DNA of 64,000 bases from Basidiobolus meristosporus CBS 931.73 (taxonomy: Eukaryota > Basidiobolomycota > Basidiobolomycetes > Basidiobolales > Basidiobolaceae). Shown here in pieces: positions 22,220-33,862 of this stretch; position 1 is the first letter of the stretch; each line of letters begins with the position of its first letter. Location: assembly GCA_002104905.1 (NCBI GenBank), contig MCFE01000149.1, positions 62,001-126,000 on the forward strand, given 5' to 3'. The notes beneath the pieces were generated by a model, which made no database searches, had not been told where the DNA came from, and saw only the letters and a list, made by a program, of their open reading frames with translations. The position numbers were made by a program, and so were the translations under genes.

Positions 22220-25200
22220 TATGGTACCTTGTAGATATCTGAAAATCTGCTCAACTGCTGTAATTTGATCTGATCCATAATTCTACATGAGTTGACTGAC
22301 TATTCCAACTGCCATTGCAATAACTGGACCTGTAGACACCATCAGGTACATCAGGCCATCAACCATTGATAGGTAGGGAGCATTTTGATCCATATTTGAG
22401 CCATTTTTACCTAAAACAGGCTGAAATTTGATTAACTTTAGATTATTGCTCATAGAGGTAGCTGCAGGTTGGCAATTTTGCATTTTGAAACTTCTAGAAA
22501 TGTCCCTGATATACTTGGACTGATTTAGCACAGTTATCTGAGTAGATTTGTCATATTGGACTCCAATTCTAAGAGTATAGCTCAGTTTTCCAGCATCTTG
22601 CATCTCAAACTTGCTGAATAAATCTGATTTTGTCTATGTGATGCCTCCTGGTCACATGTAGCCATTGTTAGACAGTCTACATTTATAACTAGGATGTTCA
22701 CACTTATTTTGAGCTTTCACATATAAACTGTGATCTGCAGTGCTTTGAATGAGCCCAATCTCCTCTATGTGTGTCAATTTTGTTGTACCAACTCCAGGTA
22801 CTGGCTTAAGCCCATACAACAATTTCCTGAGTCTGCACACCTTGTGGGGGTCTTTTGGATTGGAAAAACCTTCTGGTTGCTCCATATATATAGTTTCTTG
22901 CAAATCCCCATTTAGAAAGGCTATTTGACATCCATTTGATGTAGATCTAGACTGTGTACTGCTGCTAGTGCCTGAACTGTCCTAATGAAATTAAAACTGG
23001 CAACCCAAGCAAATGTTTCCTTAAGGTCTGGTCCTTGGATCTGGCAATAGACTTTAGCCACCAATCCAGTCTTGTTCCTATCAACATTACCATTTGAGGC
23101 TATCTCAATTCTATAGACCCCTCTACGTCCTATCAGCTTTCTCCCATTTGGTAAATCTGCCAGTTCCCATATTTTTGCCTTGATCAGTGATTGGTACTCC
23201 TCCGGCATGGCTTGTTGCCACACAGTAGCATCTGAACTTTTCATTGCCTGTTCATGATTCTGGGGTTTGGCACATAAGGTAAGATAAGCTTGTTCATTAT
23301 CATTGGGTGTCTACCACCCAGGTTCATTGTGATTTCTTATTAAAGTCAATCTCCTATATGAGATAATCTGCTCTGCCCTGAAGCTGGCAGAATTATCTTA
23401 CATATCTAGCTGAATTAGGTGAGTATCTTCATCATTAGTGTTAATTCCATCATCAGGCAGCTGGCCAATGAGTTCAGTGGCTTTCTGACTTAAGGTCTCC
23501 TTAAATACAACATCCCTGCACTTGATCAGCTTATTGATTATGCCATCATACACCCTATTCCCTTTGGTATCTTCATAATACCCAAGGCTGATCCCTTTTC
23601 TACTCTTTGGTTCCAGCTTTGAGTGTTTTTAGTCAAATATATGATAAAAGACACTACTGCCAAATATCCTGAGCTGCTGGAGGCTTGGTGTTTTGCCTCT
23701 ACACGCCTCCAAGGATTAAGAATTACATAGTGCTGTTGTTGGGCATCTTTTCATGATGTATACTGTGGTGGCAACAGATTCAGCCCAAAGCTTGTAGTCA
23801 ATTCCCTTATCATCTAGCATAGATCTTCCAATCTCTACTCTAGCTCTATTTGTAAGTTCTGCTAATCCATTTTGCTGTGGAATATGTGGTACAGTGGTCT
23901 GTTGAAGTGTACCAGTAGATGAACAATATGCTGCAAACTCACTTGAGCAGTGTTCCCCTCCATTCTCACCTCAAAGTACATTCAATTAACGCCATGTTTT
24001 TGTTCCTGCCATGTTGTTGATGCTTACAGGCATCTCTGAAGCCTCATCCTTTGTTATGAGGAAGTAGACCCATGCATATCTTGTCTTGTCATCAATAAAT
24101 GTCATTATATCACTATTGGCTCCAAAGGAGAGTGTTCTCATGGGCCCACATATGTCCAAGTGTACAATAGCCAATATTTTGGTGGCGTTGATGCCTCCTC
24201 AGCTCCTGAAACATTGCCTAGCTTGTTTGCCATATGAACATACCTTACAGACACTCAATTTGGCTGGAACTGAGTAATATAGGTCTAAAACAAACTTTTT
24301 TTTGACAATTTGTCCCGTTTTCTGTTCCCCAATATGTCTAAACCTCCTATGCCAAATCTTGCAGTTGATATCAATTGTTGAAGCAATGTTGGCATACACA
24401 GGTACAATGATCTTGGATTGTAGCTTATATATACTGAGATCTCTGATTCCTGAAGCTAATTTTTGTCCATTATAACTCAATATTGAGCAGTTCAGCTTGG
24501 TAATACAAATTTTAGTCTTTGGGCAGTTCCTTGACTGACTAACAGTAGGTTCTAATCTATTCCAGGTATGTAGAGTACATCAGTCAGGTTTGCTGTTATA
24601 GCCCTTGAGATATCACTCATATTTAGTTGTATAGACCCACTGGTGGTAGCTTCCAGTGCAAAGTTGTCTCCCTGATAAACCTCTCTTACAAGAATAGTCT
24701 TAAGTTGCTGCACCATTCTTTATACCACAAATATGCTGTGATGCTCCAGAGTCAATATACCATTCATAACTTTGGTTACTTGCACTCTCTTGTTCAGTTA
24801 CAAGTAGCGGCTCACTGGTAGTTTTATGGTTTGCCTGCTCCAGATTCTGCTTTTTGTTGCTTGTTTCTTCTTGCATACTCTAGCCCAGTATCCTGGCTTC
24901 TTACAGTAGTTACAGCAACCAGATTTTCTTTGGTATTGTTGGTTTCCCTTCTTTTGTACTACTTTCTGAGCTGAATAAGGTATTATTGCTGACTTTCTCT
25001 GCTTGATCTTTGCATCTGAGTTCTTCATGGAGAAGTTTTCCTTTGACAAAGTTTAAAGTCAAATTGTCCACTCTGCTTTCAAAAGAAAGTAGGAGTGGCT
25101 CATACTTGTCTGGTAGGCTGCAGAGCAGACAGAGTATTATTTCTCCATAATCTATACTAGCCTTAATACTGAAAATACTTCTGCAAATGTCTCCATTTTG

Positions 25201-25569
25201 GTAATGAGTTGTAGCATGACTTTATCTGGCTTCTTCCTCTTGTTGAAGAACTTTTGCTTTATATAAAGCTTGCTTGGTACTGACTTTGCTCTAGAGATCA
25301 TCTCTAAGGACTCTCATACAGCTTTGGCAGTATTTGAAGCATGGATTTGTCCAATGAAGGAACCTTGCATATTGACGCATAGAGTATTAAAGGCCTCTCT
25401 CACCTTTTCTTGAAACTTCTACACTTCTTCTGCTGTTCCTTTGGGCTCAACTTCTTTTCCTGTAAATATATTCCAAATCCTTCTTTCTTCAAGGCAAATC
25501 TCCATCTTGATTCCCCAAGCCTGTAGTTCTCCCCATCAAACCTCTCCTTTACTGGGAAGATGTTGGTAT
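22220..25569 (-). pseudogene. Copia family 1 gag-pol, decayed (copy 2 body)
   Basis: Collinear with the intact copia from mid-RT/RNase H back to the Gag start, with many stops and indels. Recognisable parts: RT (FSNPKDPHKVCRLRK), integrase (VHLDICGPMRTLSFG), the HHCC finger and a Gag CCHC (CCNYCKKPGYWARVC near 24870-24930). It resumes after a solo gypsy LTR at 25938. Confidence 0.88.
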
Positions 25570-25937
25570 TGTTATGATCTGCCGCTTGAATGTTTAAGTT
25601 AGATCAGTATTTTGTCAAATCTATTAGTATATGTTTAGGTTATCAGTATATCAGTATTATCTATCAAATCAGTAGCATTAGTCAGCAAATGAATCAGCAG
25701 ATCCTTATCAGACAAAAATAGATATATTAAGTAGGATCTTATTGGGTGATGATGATTCAATCAAATGAGTCATCAGCCACAACCTACATTAGGAAATACA
25801 ATTAGTCAGCAAATGATCTGGCAAAATGTATATAAGGAGCTGCTGGAACCTCAATAAAAATCAGTTCAAGTTTTAGTGAATACAATACTAGCTAAACTCC
25901 CTATTCCTCTACCACTCTTATACCAAGACTTGTAACA
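25570..25937 (+). repeat. Solo gypsy family 1 LTR
   Basis: A 368-bp LTR, TGTTATGATC to TTGTAACA, with no internal sequence. It interrupts the Gag start of copia copy 2. A GTAT duplication flanks it (25566-25569 and 25938-25941), so it is an LTR-LTR recombination product. Confidence 0.88.
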
Positions 25938-26079
25938 GTATTATTCTGCCAGCTGGTAAAAGTCATCTTTAAAATAGGTTAAGGCAATTGAGGCTTATAA
26001 CCTGTTGCAATTCAAGAGGTAGTTTGGATACAATGAACTTATCAAGACTTAGTGAAAATACTTGACTGATGTTTACAAC
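25938..26079 (-). pseudogene. Copia copy 2 Gag start, primer site and 5' LTR stub
   Basis: Carries the Gag start region, a mutated primer site (GGTTATAAGCC complement at about 25992-26002) and about 77 bp of the copia LTR from 26003. It is truncated by a reversed gypsy LTR. Confidence 0.75.
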
Positions 26080-26331
26080 ATATTGATATTAACTAATTGT
26101 ATTTTCTAATGTAGTTTGTGGCTGATGACTCATTTGATTGCATCATGATCACTTAATCAGATCCTACTTTGTATGCCTAGTTGCGTCTTATAGGGGGTTG
26201 CTGGCTCATCTGCTGACTAATAGTACTAATTAGTTAGATAGCATTGATATACTAATAGGCTCAACACAAGAATAATGATATGACTCATAACAGATCTAGC
26301 TTGAACATACAAGTGGTAGATCATAATTGAT
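26080..26331 (-). repeat. Gypsy family 1 LTR remnant, reversed
   Basis: The reverse complement aligns with 2057-2425, for example TTGAACATACAAGTGGTAGA at the outer edge and GGCTGATGACTCATTTGATT within. About 250 bp with deletions. Confidence 0.7.
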
Positions 26332-29027
26332 CTCTCATCTCCAACTTGCTCAAGGAGTCCAATTTTGTCTATTTAAGTGCCTCCTGGTCAGCTGTAGCCA
26401 CTTTTAGGTTGTAAACATTGAGTACCAGGATAATTATTTCCTGATTTAGAAGCTTCACATATATACTCTGATCTGCAGTGCTACAAAGGAGCCCAATCAC
26501 CACTAAATATTTGTCAATTGTGTTATTCCTTATTCTGGATGCCTGCTTAAGCCCATACAGCAAAATTCTAAGTCAGCACATGTCACAGGGACCTTCTTGA
26601 TTTGTAGAGCCTCTGGTTGCTCCATAGACATCATTAATTGTAGATTCCTATTCATATGGACTGTTTGATTTCCATTTGGCATATATTCAGACTATATACA
26701 GCTGTCAAGGTCAGAACTGTCCTAATAGCTTCTTCATAGTCATTGGATGTCTGCCACCTAGATCTAGGGGCAATTTGGATTCTGGTAGATATCCTTACCG
26801 GGTTTATCTATTCTAATCTGGGACTGGTAGAGTTTTCTACTGTATCTGGTTATACTAGCTTAATATCTTCTTCATTAGTGGTGCTTACATAATCAGACAG
26901 CTAATCAATGATGATAGTGGCTCTCCAGTTTGAATTCTCCTCAGATACAACATCCCTGATCTTGTTCAGCTTGTGAATTTTACTGTCATGTATATTATAC
27001 CCTATATTATTGTTACCAGCAGCGGGGAAGGCCCCTTTTCTTCTTTTTGGCTCCAACTTTGCGCTTTTTTTGACTTGGATGTAACAGAGAAGATAACTGC
27101 CAACTATCCTAATGTTGCAATTTAAGAAGTGATTTGGATACAAGGAACTAATAAAGATATAGTGATTATATATGAAATGTTGTGTATTAATAAAGAGGGT
27201 CAGTATCTATACCTTTGTAGAAGTGGTACAGCTGTAACACTAAGTAAGGATGGTTTCTTAACATTCAGGAGCATTCTGTAACAGTTTTAGGGTATTACCT
27301 AATGTTAGGTAAAAAGTGTTGATTTGATCTTCACTCTAGGGGAATAGTCATAGGACCATATATGTGCAGAAACTGGCAAATGTGGGGCTGCAAATTAGTC
27401 CTACAGTGACCAAGACTAGTCTAGAATTGCTAAGTAAATTTTTAGCTGGTGAATGATGACAAATAGTCCTATATTTCAACACCTAAGGTGCTGGATGTTG
27501 GCTTTTAGACTTGATTACACTTAAGGGTGTGTATTCATGTAGGGCTGTTGTTGGGCTTCCAAACTAGATTTATACTGCAATAGCAACAGATTCAGCCCAA
27601 AACTTGATGTACATTCCCCTATCATGCAGCATTGACTTTTCCATCTTTGCTATTGCTCCACTTAGACATTATACTACTCCATTTTGCTATGGAGCATCTA
27701 GTGCTGTGGTCTAATACAGTGTAACAGCAGATGAATGGTACTTTGCAAGCTCCTTGGAGCAGTAATCCTCTTCATTGCCACTTCAAAGTACCTTCATTTT
27801 TCTCCTTGCTTGTGCTTCTGCTATGTTCTCAAAGTGCTTAAACAACTCTAGAGCATCATCTGTTGTCTTATGGAAGTAAACTCATGTATATCAAGTGTTA
27901 TCATCAATAAACATTATGTAGTATCTCTTGGCACCAAATGACAATGTTCTCATGGACGCATGTATATGTGAGTGCACAATAGCTAATATCTCAATGGTGC
28001 TAATGCTTGCTGAGCTGCTAAAACATTGCAATGCTTGTTTGCCTTATAAAAATCCCTTACACACATTTGGTTTAATTTGAATTAAGTAATTTAGGCCCAA
28101 AATAAGTGGATTTCTCATCAATTGGCTTATTTCTGTTTCCTAATGTCTCCTATTCTCCTATACCATGTTCAATAGTCATAATCTCTTGTTTCAGCAGTTT
28201 TAGCATATTTAGGCACTATAATCTTGTATTGTAATTTGTATATTGTGATCAATGATTCCCAAAGCTAATATTAACCATTGTAACACAATATTACAAATTT
28301 CAGCTTAGCAAAATCAAATCTCAGTGCCTGAGTAGTTACCATATACTCACTGGGAGTAGGTTCTTAACTATTCCAGGCACATATAGTATGCCAGTTGGTT
28401 TTGTTGCTGTTATCCCTGAGATATCACTCATTTTAGCTGTGTAGACCTACTGGTGGTAGCTTCCAGAGCACAATTGTCCGCAAGATAAACATCTCTTGCA
28501 GGAATAGTTTTCAAGTTACTGAACTACTTCTTTGCACCATAGGTATGCTGTGATGCCCCAGAGCACCCATACCACTTATTAATATAGGTACCTACACTTT
28601 CCATAATTATATGGTCTGCCTGCGCTAGCTTTAGTTTTTGGTCCACTTGTTTCTATATACATTGTCTTGCCCAATGTGCCAGCTTCTTCTAGTTGTACCA
28701 GCAACCAGGCTTTCTTTGCTTCTGTTGCTTCCCCTTCTTTTCTGTGCACCTCTCTGAGTGGTATAAAGCATCATCCTTAATTTTCCCAGTTTTGTCATTG
28801 CATCTTAGATCTTCATGGTGAACTCTTTCTTTGACATTATCTAAAGTGAGATTGTCTTCTCTGCTTTCAAAAGAGAGTATGAGTGGCTCATTCTTGTCTG
28901 GTAAGCTGCAAGGCAAATGGAGTATCTTCTCTTCATCACCTACATCAACATGGATACTGTTAAGTTCTTCTGCAAATGTCTACATTCTGGTAATGAGCTG
29001 TAGCATGTCTTCCTCTGGCTTCTTCTA
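26332..29027 (-). pseudogene. Copia family 1 gag-pol, decayed (copy 3)
   Basis: Collinear with the intact copia from RT to Gag, heavily mutated. It includes an IN segment and a Gag zinc-knuckle region (around 28,690). A solo copia LTR sits inside it at 27113-27481. Gag ends abruptly at 29027 against the next copia LTR, which is in opposite orientation. Confidence 0.85.
27113..27481 (-). repeat. Solo copia family 1 LTR
   Basis: A 369-bp TGTTGCAATTT...TTTCAACA with a perfect target duplication CCTAA (27108-27112 and 27482-27486) inside copia copy 3. Confidence 0.92.
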
Positions 29028-29201
29028 TTGAAATATTGTACTATTTGGTATCATTCAGCAGCTAAAAATTAACTTAACAATTCTGGACTAGTCCTGGTCA
29101 CTGTAGGACTTACAGCCCTTACCTTGCCACTTTCTTCAGATCCATGATTCTATAGTTACTCCCCAATTGCCAATATCAAATTAACACTTTTACCAATTAT
29201 T
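29028..29201 (+). repeat. Copia family 1 5' LTR, first part
   Basis: Reverse-orientation LTR (TTGAAATATTG...) belonging to the plus-strand copia at 33863. It is interrupted by Harbinger-1 and continues at 33671. Confidence 0.85.
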
Positions 29202-29384
29202 AGACTTGTTCCATTGGATAGTGCCACATAGTGCCAGCCTGTTTATGGTGCTGGATTGATCTGGCACTCTATGGCACTATTTGGCACTACAATTTCTATC
29301 GTGATGCCAGTGGTTTGATACAGTTACTGGTAATTTTACTCAATCTTACTTATGTTGCTCAGAATAGTGCTTTCCTTGCTTTAT

Positions 29385-30269
29385 TTACTGTTCATAATGC
29401 TCCAGACACATTTCACTCAGTGGATGTCCTCTTGTATGAGCATACTGAGTATTAATAAGTATCTTAACTATTTTACCTATTCTGCTGTTTTCCCCTATAT
29501 ATGACTTTCCTCTGTATTTACCTGCAAATATGCTGAATCTCTTCAGATATCCAAATGTGTGCTCTACCCTCACTCTGAAATGATTAAACATCCCATTGTA
29601 GAGCTTCTGCTTCCTGCTAAGCACACCATTCCTTGGCTTTCTATAAGCTGTAATACATCCTAATCTGTTACAATCCTCTCCTATATAGGCTAAGTCTGCC
29701 ATACATTTCTCCCCTCTACTGAATTCAGGATGATTCTTTACCCAGAGTGCTTTGTCATGCCTACTTCCAGCAAATGGCCCACTAAACCAGATGATGTTAC
29801 CCTCCATGTCAGACAGTGCTTAAAACTTCACACAGTGTTCCTTGTACTTGCCAGAATAAAAGAGCCTCTGCCCTCTAGAAGGTCTGTTAATCCTCACTGA
29901 GAAGGTATCCAAAATACTCCTGATATGAAACCTGTTGCTGAACACTCTGGGATATGGAAGTCTATTGGAGCTTCTGAATCTAGTATTCCAAGCTTGCTCC
30001 AAGTCATTCATACACTCTGCAAGGTGGTTCTCCATTGCTGTCAGCTGAGAATGAAAGCTTCTAGGACTTCTGTTGCCATGGATGGTGCGATGAAACCTTG
30101 TAGGGCAATAGTTCTTGTAATAGCAGAGAAGCTTAACAAGGGATCTCCTTGAGTAGATTGGGGTTGATGGTCCACAGTACTTGGAATAGATCTCCTCTAG
30201 TGTGTCAAAAGGAAATCCAGTGGTAGTAATGGGATTGATGAGAAAAGACCATTCAGATGAGTAATTCAT
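29385..30269 (-). pseudogene. Harbinger transposase (DDE_Tnp_4 family), one stop codon
   Basis: A frame of 294 residues interrupted by a single TAA at 29817-29819 (Gln in the sister copy at 37868). N-terminal helical region, then the DDE core: D in SILDTFSVRI, D in GSRHDKALW, a further D in MADLAYIGEDC and E in RVEHTFGYLKRF. The family cuts and pastes DNA with 3-bp target duplications. Only one lesion is visible, so it was lost recently or might be read through. The 3' end lies about 180 bp from the left terminus. Confidence 0.88.
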
Positions 30270-30531
30270 ATTAAAATTGGTGGATGATTATATGGAGGTG
30301 GTTTGAATTGATTTGGCATAATCTGCATTATTTATCTGATTTTTAATGCATTATGATTAAATCTCCGTCAATTGCCATGTATCCCATCATTATGTTGCAA
30401 AAATCATCCACAAACAATGCCTTGGTACTTTTATTGATGCTTTACTCATAGGTCTATATTCAAATAGGAAATCTGCAATTGATGTGATCTGATCCATGTC
30501 AGCGCAATCCAAGATTCATCATGCATGATAC

Positions 30532-31660
30532 ATGGAAAACTCAACAATCACATTGGTTTTCATATATATTTCATATAAGACCAGGTTGATGCCAATATAC
30601 TGCTGTATAAGAATTCAAATCCGTTGCTATGATCCCCATACCAAGTCCCAAGTCATCTTTAGTATAATCCAGACAAAACCCATCCCCCAGCTCACAAGCA
30701 CGGTCTGGACCGGAAAAGTCAATGTTGGATCCGTTCAAGTTCTTGCCAAATGATTTTAGTATGGCCCAAGTGTCTATGATGAGCCTTCATACAGATATTT
30801 GGGCACTACTGATTAATCTAGCAGAACTAGATACCTCAGAGAGTTGACAAAGATGGAAGAATATGAGTAGAAAGCTGTGGTATGAGTTCTACATCAGGAT
30901 GCCAGCCAATGTATGTAAGAAGATTTATAACAAGACAAGTATTGAAATCAAGAATGAGCTGAGAGTGAGGGGATTTGATGAAGAAGCCGCGCGGGAACAA
31001 TTTTGCGTGCAATTTGCACAGTATGGGCCAGATGCATCCGTTTGTGCCTCAACTTTGGGAACCAAAGAGATTTTGAATGAATTTTGCCTCAAATGACTAA
31101 TGTACTATGTGATATATTAGTAGAGCTAAGTGGCTTCTAAGAGCAATATACACAGGACTCATCCAGGCAACAGCTCCAAAGTATCAGACAGAGGGTTAGT
31201 GAATACCTTGAGGAATCAGACGGTGAGCTTCAGGAAGAAGAATACAGACCGCAAGCAACATTGTCCAGATTGTGCCAGCATGCCTCACTGGATTCCTTAC
31301 CATTTCTTGCAACCACAGCGCACCGGCACACATCAGTCCAGACTACGCCAACACCCTTTACCAGAGCGCCCCACATTGAGTCAATGCATGTTGGGTCAAT
31401 GCACATGCTTCAGAGCAAAATTACCAGAACTTGCCAAACTGCATATTTAGACACAAGTCCATTGGAGCAGACCAAGTTGTGTCAACATGCAGCATCACAT
31501 CAAACTCAGCCAAGGGCCATCTCAACGCATCAAGGTGTGCCTGCGTGTGCTGTTTTGCCTGACCATCAGCAAGTTACTTCTGGTGAACTGACTGATGATG
31601 ACCAATATGAAGTGCTTCAACTACTAGAGCCCTTAGCAAGTAAAAGAACGTGTCAGCGCT
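30532..31660 (+). pseudogene. Harbinger companion gene region (second ORF, function unknown)
   Basis: A plus-strand region divergent from the transposase and conserved in Harbinger-3 (42128-43500), so it belongs to the element. The clearest block is 30863-31096 (RKLWYEFYIRMPANVCKKIY...), which is basic and helical. A Pro/His/Gln-rich stretch at 31261-31660 follows. Many Harbinger elements encode a Myb/SANT protein that partners the transposase. I cannot see a clear Myb signature, so the role is inferred from position only. Confidence 0.55.
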
Positions 31661-32545
31661 GTAGTGGGGTGACAGTGACACCCACTGACAGATGTGCTCA
31701 TTCCCTTATTTTCTACTTTCCTATATCTCTACTACACCTATTTTAGTTTTATCCCATTTGTCTTACCCAATCAGTACTATCCCATAAGCCATTTGACTAT
31801 CACACCTGCTTACCTTATTGCATAAGTTACCCCTCACTTTATGTAGATTACTAGCTTTAAGTGCCTCTATATTAGGCAAGTACCCGCGCCAGTACCCGTG
31901 ACATATGGTCAAACCTGTGTTACCATCCCTACCTTTTCCATACCATATATGGTATCCCCATGTTACACATGTTTCAGAATACTGATTCCTGATTGGTTGG
32001 ATATGCTGTGCCTCTTAGAACCTTCCAGCACCTACTTAGAACATCCTTAGGTTGTTCTGATGTTATTAAGATTTCTATTGATATCTGGAACCTTCTGGAA
32101 CACCATGATTAGTAATCACTTAGCCAGTAAGAAAAGTATATAAGGGAGGCTATCCCTCAACAATAAATCATCATCCATTTTATCAATATACCAACTTGTT
32201 GATTAGTGTGATCACTGCTACCTGCTGCTACCTGAACTTCCAACCCCATACCACAGGACACTTCCAGGAAACTGCGCTGACAGCCAACTGACCTTGGAGG
32301 CACTACTTGTGAGGAATACTCAGAGTAGGTATCTTTTATTATATTTGATCCTTTCCCAAGTTTGTTCTTGTACAGGCAAAGATACTTTTCTGTCTTTGTA
32401 ACTATTGACCACAGCTGCATTCTTATCAAGTCCCTGCTGGTGGAGTTTACAGTTGTTTTGACTTTGGAAGCTTTAGTACATTGTCATCTCAAAGGACGCT
32501 GAACCCAGCACATACTTTTGTTAAGACGCCAACTAAGTTGGGGAT
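31661..32545. repeat. Possible solo LTR inserted in Harbinger-1
   Basis: Starts TGTAGTGGGGTGACAG, contains an AGTATATAAGGG promoter-like box at about 32136 and an AATAAATC signal, and ends before TAGCTCAATAG. It has no counterpart at this place in Harbinger-3. I could not establish a convincing target duplication, so the class is tentative. Confidence 0.35.
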
Positions 32546-32726
32546 TGTAGCTCAATAGTTTTCCCTTGACAAGCTTGTGGCTTTATTCCCCTTCACATTA
32601 GATTAGAGACAGAACCCAAATATTCCTAGCAAGCTTTTGCCAGAGGTTATTGCACGCAGTGAACACCCCACACACAAAACACTTGAGAAGTGTTGGACGT
32701 ATCTCTCCCTTGGACCTATACACCAC
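32546..32726. repeat. ~178-bp repeat, second copy of 11310-11487
   Basis: Shares GCTCAATAGTTTTCCCTTGA to about TTGGACxTATxTCTC with high identity. In the first copy it is part of a copia-like gag remnant. Confidence 0.75.
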
Positions 32727-33670
32727 CACAGCGCATGGCACTCCAGGCCGGTTCAGTTGGTTCAGTTGGAGCAATTCAGCATGGCCAAGCTGCAGCATTG
32801 CACTCATCAACTAGGAGGCAAATACTGACTACCAATACACAAGTAGCCAATTTGATAGTCAGCCAGGTAGTAGTATAGGTGTGCAAAGTGAGTCACTACC
32901 AAATGCTTCAGTAGTAATCCCTGTGAGAAAAAACCCAGGAGAAGATGATGCAATTGCTTTGAATTGCTTTTTTTTGTAATGATCCCAACAACCTATTTTT
33001 TTTGCAATCCAAATCAAGCCATTTCAAATCAGTGATCATCAAATTTTTGATATAAGTAATATTAAGGTTGTCTCACATTTGAGACAGAACCCCAATGAAT
33101 AAACACCCTGCATATATATACATCATCTGTAATACCAGTGCAGCTATTGGATCTGTTTCACACCTACTCAATTGCTTGTGTGCTAGCAATGACACCTTGT
33201 CCAATCACTAGGATCAGGGATTTATTTGCTCAATGGGCAAAATGGGATATTTGATTGCAAATCAGGTAGCTTGTTTAGTAGTCAATGAGCCAATTGGGGG
33301 CTGCCAGCTTCAGGATACTTTTGAGCCAATTAACCACTGAGATACCATCCATATGGAGCAACGGTAACCAAAATGGTAAGTATCAGTGTAGTCTATAGTG
33401 TGATACACATTTGTTTCCATTTGCATTAAAGAAACATATCCAAATACCAGATTTTACCTGCCATAATAGTGGTATCCAATTGCGCACGTGATGCAAACAT
33501 TACAAGTTGGCACAACTATCCGTGCCAACCTCATTGTGTCAGATTGTGCCATATTGTGCAAGATTGTCCAAGAACAATCCTGCCTTCTGGTAGCTACAAT
33601 ATTGCACCCAATTGTTTTTTACACCCACAGATTGCCCCTGCACCCTGGCACGGTACAATGGAACAAGTCT
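32727..33670. other. Harbinger-1 right portion, no intact gene
   Basis: From about 33,255 to the terminus it matches 43650-44067 of Harbinger-3, including a right subterminal zone rich in TTGTGC-like words, which could be transposase-binding sites. 32727-33255 has no parallel I recognise. Confidence 0.55.
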
Positions 33671-33862
33671 AGTATGTACCAACCCTGAAACTGTTACAGA
33701 GTGCTCCTGAATGATGAGAAACCCTCTTTACATAGGGTTACAGTTGTATTACTTTTACAAAGGTTCAAATACTAAGCTTCTTTGTGAATAAGCAATAGTT
33801 CAACTATTGCCACTATTTCTTAATAAATTCCTTATATCCAAATCTCTTTTTAAGTTGCAACT
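33671..33862 (+). repeat. Copia family 1 5' LTR, second part
   Basis: Continues the LTR after Harbinger-1 and ends TTGCAACT. The degenerate primer site GATTGAGAACCC follows directly. Confidence 0.82.

Larger units (their letters stand above)
29202..33670 (-). mobile_element. PIF/Harbinger element 1 (about 4.5 kb)
   Basis: Ends AGACTTGTTCCATTG at 29202 and the inverse ending GGAACAAGTCT at 33670. The inverted termini agree over roughly 25 bp with a few mismatches. It lies inside a copia LTR. The flanking triplets are ATT (29199-29201) and AGT (33671-33673), consistent with an ATT duplication carrying one later change. It carries a minus-strand DDE transposase at the left and a plus-strand companion gene region in the middle. 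Later insertions lie between about 31,660 and 33,250. Confidence 0.85.
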
